Part shown: piece after piece, positions 60,034 through 64,000 of the stretch
Layout: each line of letters starts with the position of its first letter
Numbering within the stretch: position 1 is the stretch's first letter
NCBI GenBank assembly: GCA_018902385.1
Contig: JABSSW010000002.1
Location: 1,116,001 to 1,180,000 of the forward strand
Source: Physcia stellaris
Lineage: Eukaryota; Ascomycota; Lecanoromycetes; Caliciales; Physciaceae
Reading direction: 5' to 3'
Length of the DNA: 64,000 nucleotides
The notes under the pieces: generated by a model
What the model saw: the letters and a program-made list of their open reading frames with translations, nothing else
Told to the model about the DNA's origin: nothing
Database searches by the model: none
Translations under genes and position numbers: made by a program

Positions 60034-62559
60034 ATGTTCTGGAGAATTGATAGAGAGATCACACTCGGGGAAGAGGTGATTCATTCTCTGCTAGGCAGTC
60101 ATGACGTTCACATGCCGGCAACTTATGACGTAGAAGGTCACCATGCGCTTCGTCGCCTTCAATCCGACGAGCTGCAATTGGAAAACCCTCATTTCAACAA
60201 GAACTCGGATCAGCACCCAGTCAATCTGTGGATTGTGCCGTTTGGAAGGAATCACTATTTCACAGGTCGCGAGTCTGAACTTGTCGAGCTTCACAGCATG
60301 CTCTTCACCAACAATCAATTTACAAAAAGTGCAATCTCTGGACTCGGAGGTGTGGGCAAAACGCAGCTTGTGCTGGAATTCATCTATCGTCTGAGGGAGA
60401 AGCACGAGTATTACTCGGTCATTTGGATACAAGCTACTAGCATCGAAAGTTTGGAAGAAGGTTACAATACTGTTGTTGGGCAATTGGGAATTCAAGGTTC
60501 TGGGGCCAATGAGGTGGATATAAAAAAACTCGTGCAGGATATTTTGAGTGAGGACAGCGCAGGTCATTGGATTCTGGTCTTTGATAACGTCGACGATATT
60601 AACATGTGGATCGACAAACCGACGATCGAGACTCAGCAATCTGTTCGATTAATCGATTATATTTCTCGCAGCAAGTTTGGCCGGGTCATTTTCACGACAC
60701 GAGACAGGAAAGTCGGAGTGGAGCTCGCCCATCAAAATGTAATCGACCTGTCTCAGGTGAACGAAGATACAGCTACACGGATGTTGCGGAATCTTTTAAG
60801 GCGCAAAGAGCTTGTCGATTCCGAACCTGTGGATACAAAAGCGATGCTTGCATGGCTAACCTATCTCCCACTGGCTATCGCTCAGGCAGCCGCATATATC
60901 AACGAGAACATCATTGACGTAGCAGATTATCTGGCGCTTTTGGGTTGTCAAGAGGAAGAGGCTATTGAGCTCCTCACCGAAGACTTTGAGGATGATGCAA
61001 GATATTTCGACATGAAGGACTCAGTGGCGACGACCTGGCTGATATCATTTCAACGAATCCAGCAACGTGATTCTCTTGCAGCAGGGTACTTGTCTTTCAT
61101 GGCTTGCATTGATCATAAAGACGTCCCTCAACTTCTCCTTCCGCCAGGACCATCGCGAAAGAAGGAGATGGATTCGATCGGCACACTGAGCGATTACTCT
61201 TTCGTCATCAGACAGTCTGAAGACTTGGCACTTGACTTGAATCGACTTGTACACCTCACAGTTCGAAATTGGCTTCGCACTCAGAATCTGCTTGCACAAT
61301 GGACACGCAGAGCCGTGGAGCGGTTGGAAGAGGTCTTTCCGGATCATGAACACAGGAACAGGGCCGTGTGGAGAATGTATCTTTCTCACGCACGCTATGC
61401 ATTGGTATCGAGTCTTGTTCCAAAAAACGATCCCATCAGGATCAGCTTAGAATGGAAGATTGCAATGTGTTATTACCACGACGGTTGTTTCAATGAGGCA
61501 GAGACCTTTTTCCGGGAAGTGATGGAGTTTCGGACAATCGCGCTTGGACCAGAGCATCCAGATACGCTAAAGAGCATTACGCAGCTGGCGCTGACTTATC
61601 ACGCACAAAGCCGATTCCAAGAGTCTAAGGTACTCGGGTTAAGGGCGATGGAGGCTCAGAAAAGGGTTCTCGGCGAAAAGGATCTCGAGACGCTGTCTAC
61701 AATGAGTCACCTAGCTATGACTTACAGTGATCTGTCGCAATGGAAGGAAGCAGAAGAGCTCGCACTACACACAATGGAACTTCGAATGCGCGTTCTCGGC
61801 GCCGAACACCCAGACACACTCGTTGGCATGAGTAACCTGGTATATTTGTACAACTGTCAAGGTTGGTGGAAGCAGGCCGAAGAGCTTGGTAAGCAGGTAA
61901 TAAGCGGGCGCAAGAAGGTGCTTGGTGTTGAACATCCCGATACCCTTCTTAGCATCGGCAACCTAGCACACACCTACAACAATCAGGGTCGCTATCGAGA
62001 CGCCGAAGAGCTGCTCGTCCAAGTAATGGACCTTCGCATAAGGGTTTTGGGCAAAAATCATCCACACACTCTTAGCGGCATGAGCAATCTAGGGGTTAGC
62101 TACCATAACCAAGGTCGGTTTCAGGAGGCCGAAGCGCTTCAAGCGCAAGTAGTAGTGGCTCGCAAGACCCTTCTAGGATCGGAGCATTTCTCAACTTTGA
62201 CGAGTATGGCACATTTGGCATCGACGTATCATAGTCAAGGTCGACCGAGTGAGGCAGAAGAGCTTGGATTGGAGGTGCTGGAGTTACGCACAAAGGTACT
62301 AGGCCCGGAACACCATCATACGTTGACCGGTATGACCAATCTGGCATCAATTTATCTTAATGATGGGCAGTTGGCCAAGGCCGAGGAGCTTGGGTTGCAA
62401 GTACTAGCAATCCGGATTAGGGTGCTAGGTATGGAGCATCACCATTCGCTTGCTAGCATGGAGCACCTGGCAGCTACGTATAAGAAGCAAGGACGACTAA
62501 AGGAGTCTGAAGATCTTAAGATGCAAGTCGCTGAAATTGGAAAGAAGATGGTATCATAA
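60034..62559 (+). CDS. NLR-type NB-ARC-TPR protein
   Basis: 841 residues from the first ATG in frame (60,034, A at -3). The frame is open 12 codons further upstream, so a 5' exon is possible. Order: a short N-terminus; VPFGRNHYFTGRESEL, the lead-in to NB-ARC; P-loop GLGGVGKT (residues 103-110); Walker B WILVFDNVDD (179-188); RNBS-like FTTRDR; LPLAIAQAAAYI (the GLPLA-type motif); a winged-helix-like part; then about nine 42-residue tetratricopeptide repeats (from about residue 474 to the end), each with the kinesin-light-chain-type LGxEHPDTL hinge. In fungi such STAND proteins carry variable N-terminal effectors (patatin, nucleoside phosphorylase, HeLo); none is visible here. A role in non-self recognition is inferred from architecture. 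Confidence 0.88.
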   Translation: MFWRIDREITLGEEVIHSLLGSHDVHMPATYDVEGHHALRRLQSDELQLENPHFNKNSDQHPVNLWIVPFGRNHYFTGRESELVELHSMLFTNNQFTKSAISGLGGVGKTQLVLEFIYRLREKHEYYSVIWIQATSIESLEEGYNTVVGQLGIQGSGANEVDIKKLVQDILSEDSAGHWILVFDNVDDINMWIDKPTIETQQSVRLIDYISRSKFGRVIFTTRDRKVGVELAHQNVIDLSQVNEDTATRMLRNLLRRKELVDSEPVDTKAMLAWLTYLPLAIAQAAAYINENIIDVADYLALLGCQEEEAIELLTEDFEDDARYFDMKDSVATTWLISFQRIQQRDSLAAGYLSFMACIDHKDVPQLLLPPGPSRKKEMDSIGTLSDYSFVIRQSEDLALDLNRLVHLTVRNWLRTQNLLAQWTRRAVERLEEVFPDHEHRNRAVWRMYLSHARYALVSSLVPKNDPIRISLEWKIAMCYYHDGCFNEAETFFREVMEFRTIALGPEHPDTLKSITQLALTYHAQSRFQESKVLGLRAMEAQKRVLGEKDLETLSTMSHLAMTYSDLSQWKEAEELALHTMELRMRVLGAEHPDTLVGMSNLVYLYNCQGWWKQAEELGKQVISGRKKVLGVEHPDTLLSIGNLAHTYNNQGRYRDAEELLVQVMDLRIRVLGKNHPHTLSGMSNLGVSYHNQGRFQEAEALQAQVVVARKTLLGSEHFSTLTSMAHLASTYHSQGRPSEAEELGLEVLELRTKVLGPEHHHTLTGMTNLASIYLNDGQLAKAEELGLQVLAIRIRVLGMEHHHSLASMEHLAATYKKQGRLKESEDLKMQVAEIGKKMVS

Positions 62560-62713
62560 GGCAGCTCTCACGGTCAATTGTCTTTTCTCTTTGAGACGGC
62601 AATTAGTCTCCACCTTTGAAACTCATTTACGATGAACGCGTTGGCCATGAACAAAATAAATCTCGAATTAGCGACATACCATCTTCCATTTTCGGCCAAA
62701 GTTCGGTTTCGCC

Positions 62714-63010
62714 ATGCAAACCGGTTTATGTCATTGGAGATACTCAATTGTTTCAGTAGCTCGTATTATTGTTCGAGATACTTGCAAAGACAAACCCTTG
62801 CTTGAGTGTAAAATAATACATTCAGCTGAGATTTATCTTTCGTATCTCATTGTAATCTATCTGTTTTCTGTCTGTCTCCCTTTTGCGTCCGGTCTCATCT
62901 TAAGACATAGTCGGATAAAACTCGAAGATCTTGAAGCAAAGCGGTTGAGCTACCGGTTGAAGGTTCTTTTGTTGGCGGCGAGGCGCTTAGTCGAAATGAA
63001 TTGCTCGTAG
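62714..63010 (+). CDS. Small ORF with one hydrophobic segment, doubtful
   Basis: 98 codons from a true ATG. Contains a hydrophobic stretch (YLSYLIVIYLFSVCLPFASG) followed by a basic, leucine-rich tail. No homology recognised. It may be chance or an exon of an unresolved gene. Confidence 0.2.
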   Translation: MQTGLCHWRYSIVSVARIIVRDTCKDKPLLECKIIHSAEIYLSYLIVIYLFSVCLPFASGLILRHSRIKLEDLEAKRLSYRLKVLLLAARRLVEMNCS

Positions 63011-64000
63011 GTGACGATGCAGACCATTGCTAAGTCCGAAACCATTGCTGTCAAGGTGACAAGCAGAAGATATCCGCCGAAATCAAGGTTTTGACCGCAG
63101 ACCTCACGAATACCTCAACACTATGTACGAAGAAGCTGATATAGTCGCAGGTTTAGGGCATGGAAAGTGTGCGTACCATTATGGGGGGCAGAGGATTGCG
63201 CTGACTGGCAGCCCTCAAATATTATACTGTTCTCAGGATCAATATGTCAAGGTAGCAAGTGCTTGCCCGCAAATCTGATCATGAAAAGGGAACGTTTGGG
63301 AGTCGGTTTCAATAATGCGGCTAGCCTACTGCTCAATAGAGTAATAGTAGCGAGACGGCTTGGCATGGGTCACAAACCTTGGAAATTTCCCACCTCATAA
63401 TTATCCACAACCAGACAACGCAAGCATTCTTCACCAAGTAGCCACCGCACGATGCGTCCGAGTGGTGACAAGACTCGACATAGGAGAGGTTGCATATCTT
63501 AGTGAAAGTGATCTGGTAAACCTTTCAGTGCTTGGCTGAAACAGACTAAGGGCCCAAGGCTTGAACGTCGTCGACTACTTACTTGCCTTTGCTACTGCCG
63601 TCCCGTCCAAAAACTGCGATTAACATGGCTTTTGCGGTGATCCACTCAGCCCCAAAACTAACCAATTGGCTAGGATCGAGTACGCCATTTCGAGATTAAT
63701 TATCCATACCAGTCACCAAATATGTGGATCTACCAGGGCCAAACACTGTCATTGTCGATTGACGTAACTGCTGATACAGAGATCGGAAATGTAGGCATCA
63801 GTACATGCAGCAATAAAGGTTGCGGAATGTTGCTGTTGGCTCTGGAATTTCGCTGACACGGTTGCAGCAGACTTGAAAATCTTAAGCCTCATCGGCACTT
63901 GACGATAAGCGGTATTCGGTTGTTTGCACGAGATGCACGCCATGCTCCACTATGATTTACGCGGCGGTCGAAAAGGTCTGTGCATGCTCTTCGTACCGCG
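63011..64000. other. No supported gene to the window end
   Basis: Ordinary composition. Frames of 64-77 codons lack recognisable content. A gene may begin beyond the window. Confidence 0.45.

Overview
The window is nuclear DNA of a filamentous ascomycete (Pezizomycotina). The evidence is short spliceosomal introns (49-135 nt with GTAAGT/GTATGT-type donors), secreted and NACHT/NB-ARC proteins of fungal type, and sharp alternation between GC-balanced gene blocks and very AT-rich blocks of mutated transposons, as left by repeat-induced point mutation (RIP) or a similar process. The species cannot be named from the sequence.

Layout: (1) 1-9,619 is an AT-rich block with a minus-strand Tad1-like LINE relic that runs off the left edge, then a complete plus-strand Ty1/copia element with 119-bp LTRs (3,793-9,619). 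(2) 9,620-19,528 is a gene block: a proline/glutamine-rich protein with a possible tubby/LURP-like domain, a 449-bp TA-flanked inverted-repeat MITE, two or three small spliced genes of unknown function on the minus strand, and a secreted beta-sandwich-like protein. (3) 19,529-49,540 is a second AT-rich block of nested elements. A minus-strand copia element (195-196-bp LTRs) has a 7.84-kb Ty3/gypsy element inserted inside its 3' LTR, with a perfect CGTTT target duplication, and carries Helitron remains (about 40-44.7 kb) in its 5' part. (4) 49,541-64,000 is a gene block with two NLR-type genes, a NACHT-ankyrin protein (about 49.8-55.4 kb) and an NB-ARC-TPR protein (60.0-62.6 kb). Between them lie a small spliced membrane-protein gene, an interstitial telomere-like repeat, a lightly mutated copy of a repeat also present in the AT-rich block, and a 6-copy minisatellite.

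The most unusual signal is the mutation pattern. In the AT-rich blocks C is kept before A or G and lost before C or T, so CC/GG is almost absent and CT/AG is reduced. LTR pairs, identical when inserted, show this directly: all 10 differences between the first copia LTRs and 8 of 10 clear transitions between the gypsy LTRs are at CpT or CpC. Classical RIP targets CpA. Because CpA is largely spared, CAA/CAG codons rarely become stops and nonsense mutations are mostly TGG to TGA. This leaves long false ORFs in dead transposons, and by hand count the usual RIP indices would not flag these blocks.

The two NLR genes are candidates for non-self recognition (heterokaryon incompatibility or immunity) by family analogy. 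The secreted protein lies about 0.3 kb from a mutated block, a setting typical of fast-evolving secreted proteins. These roles are inferred.
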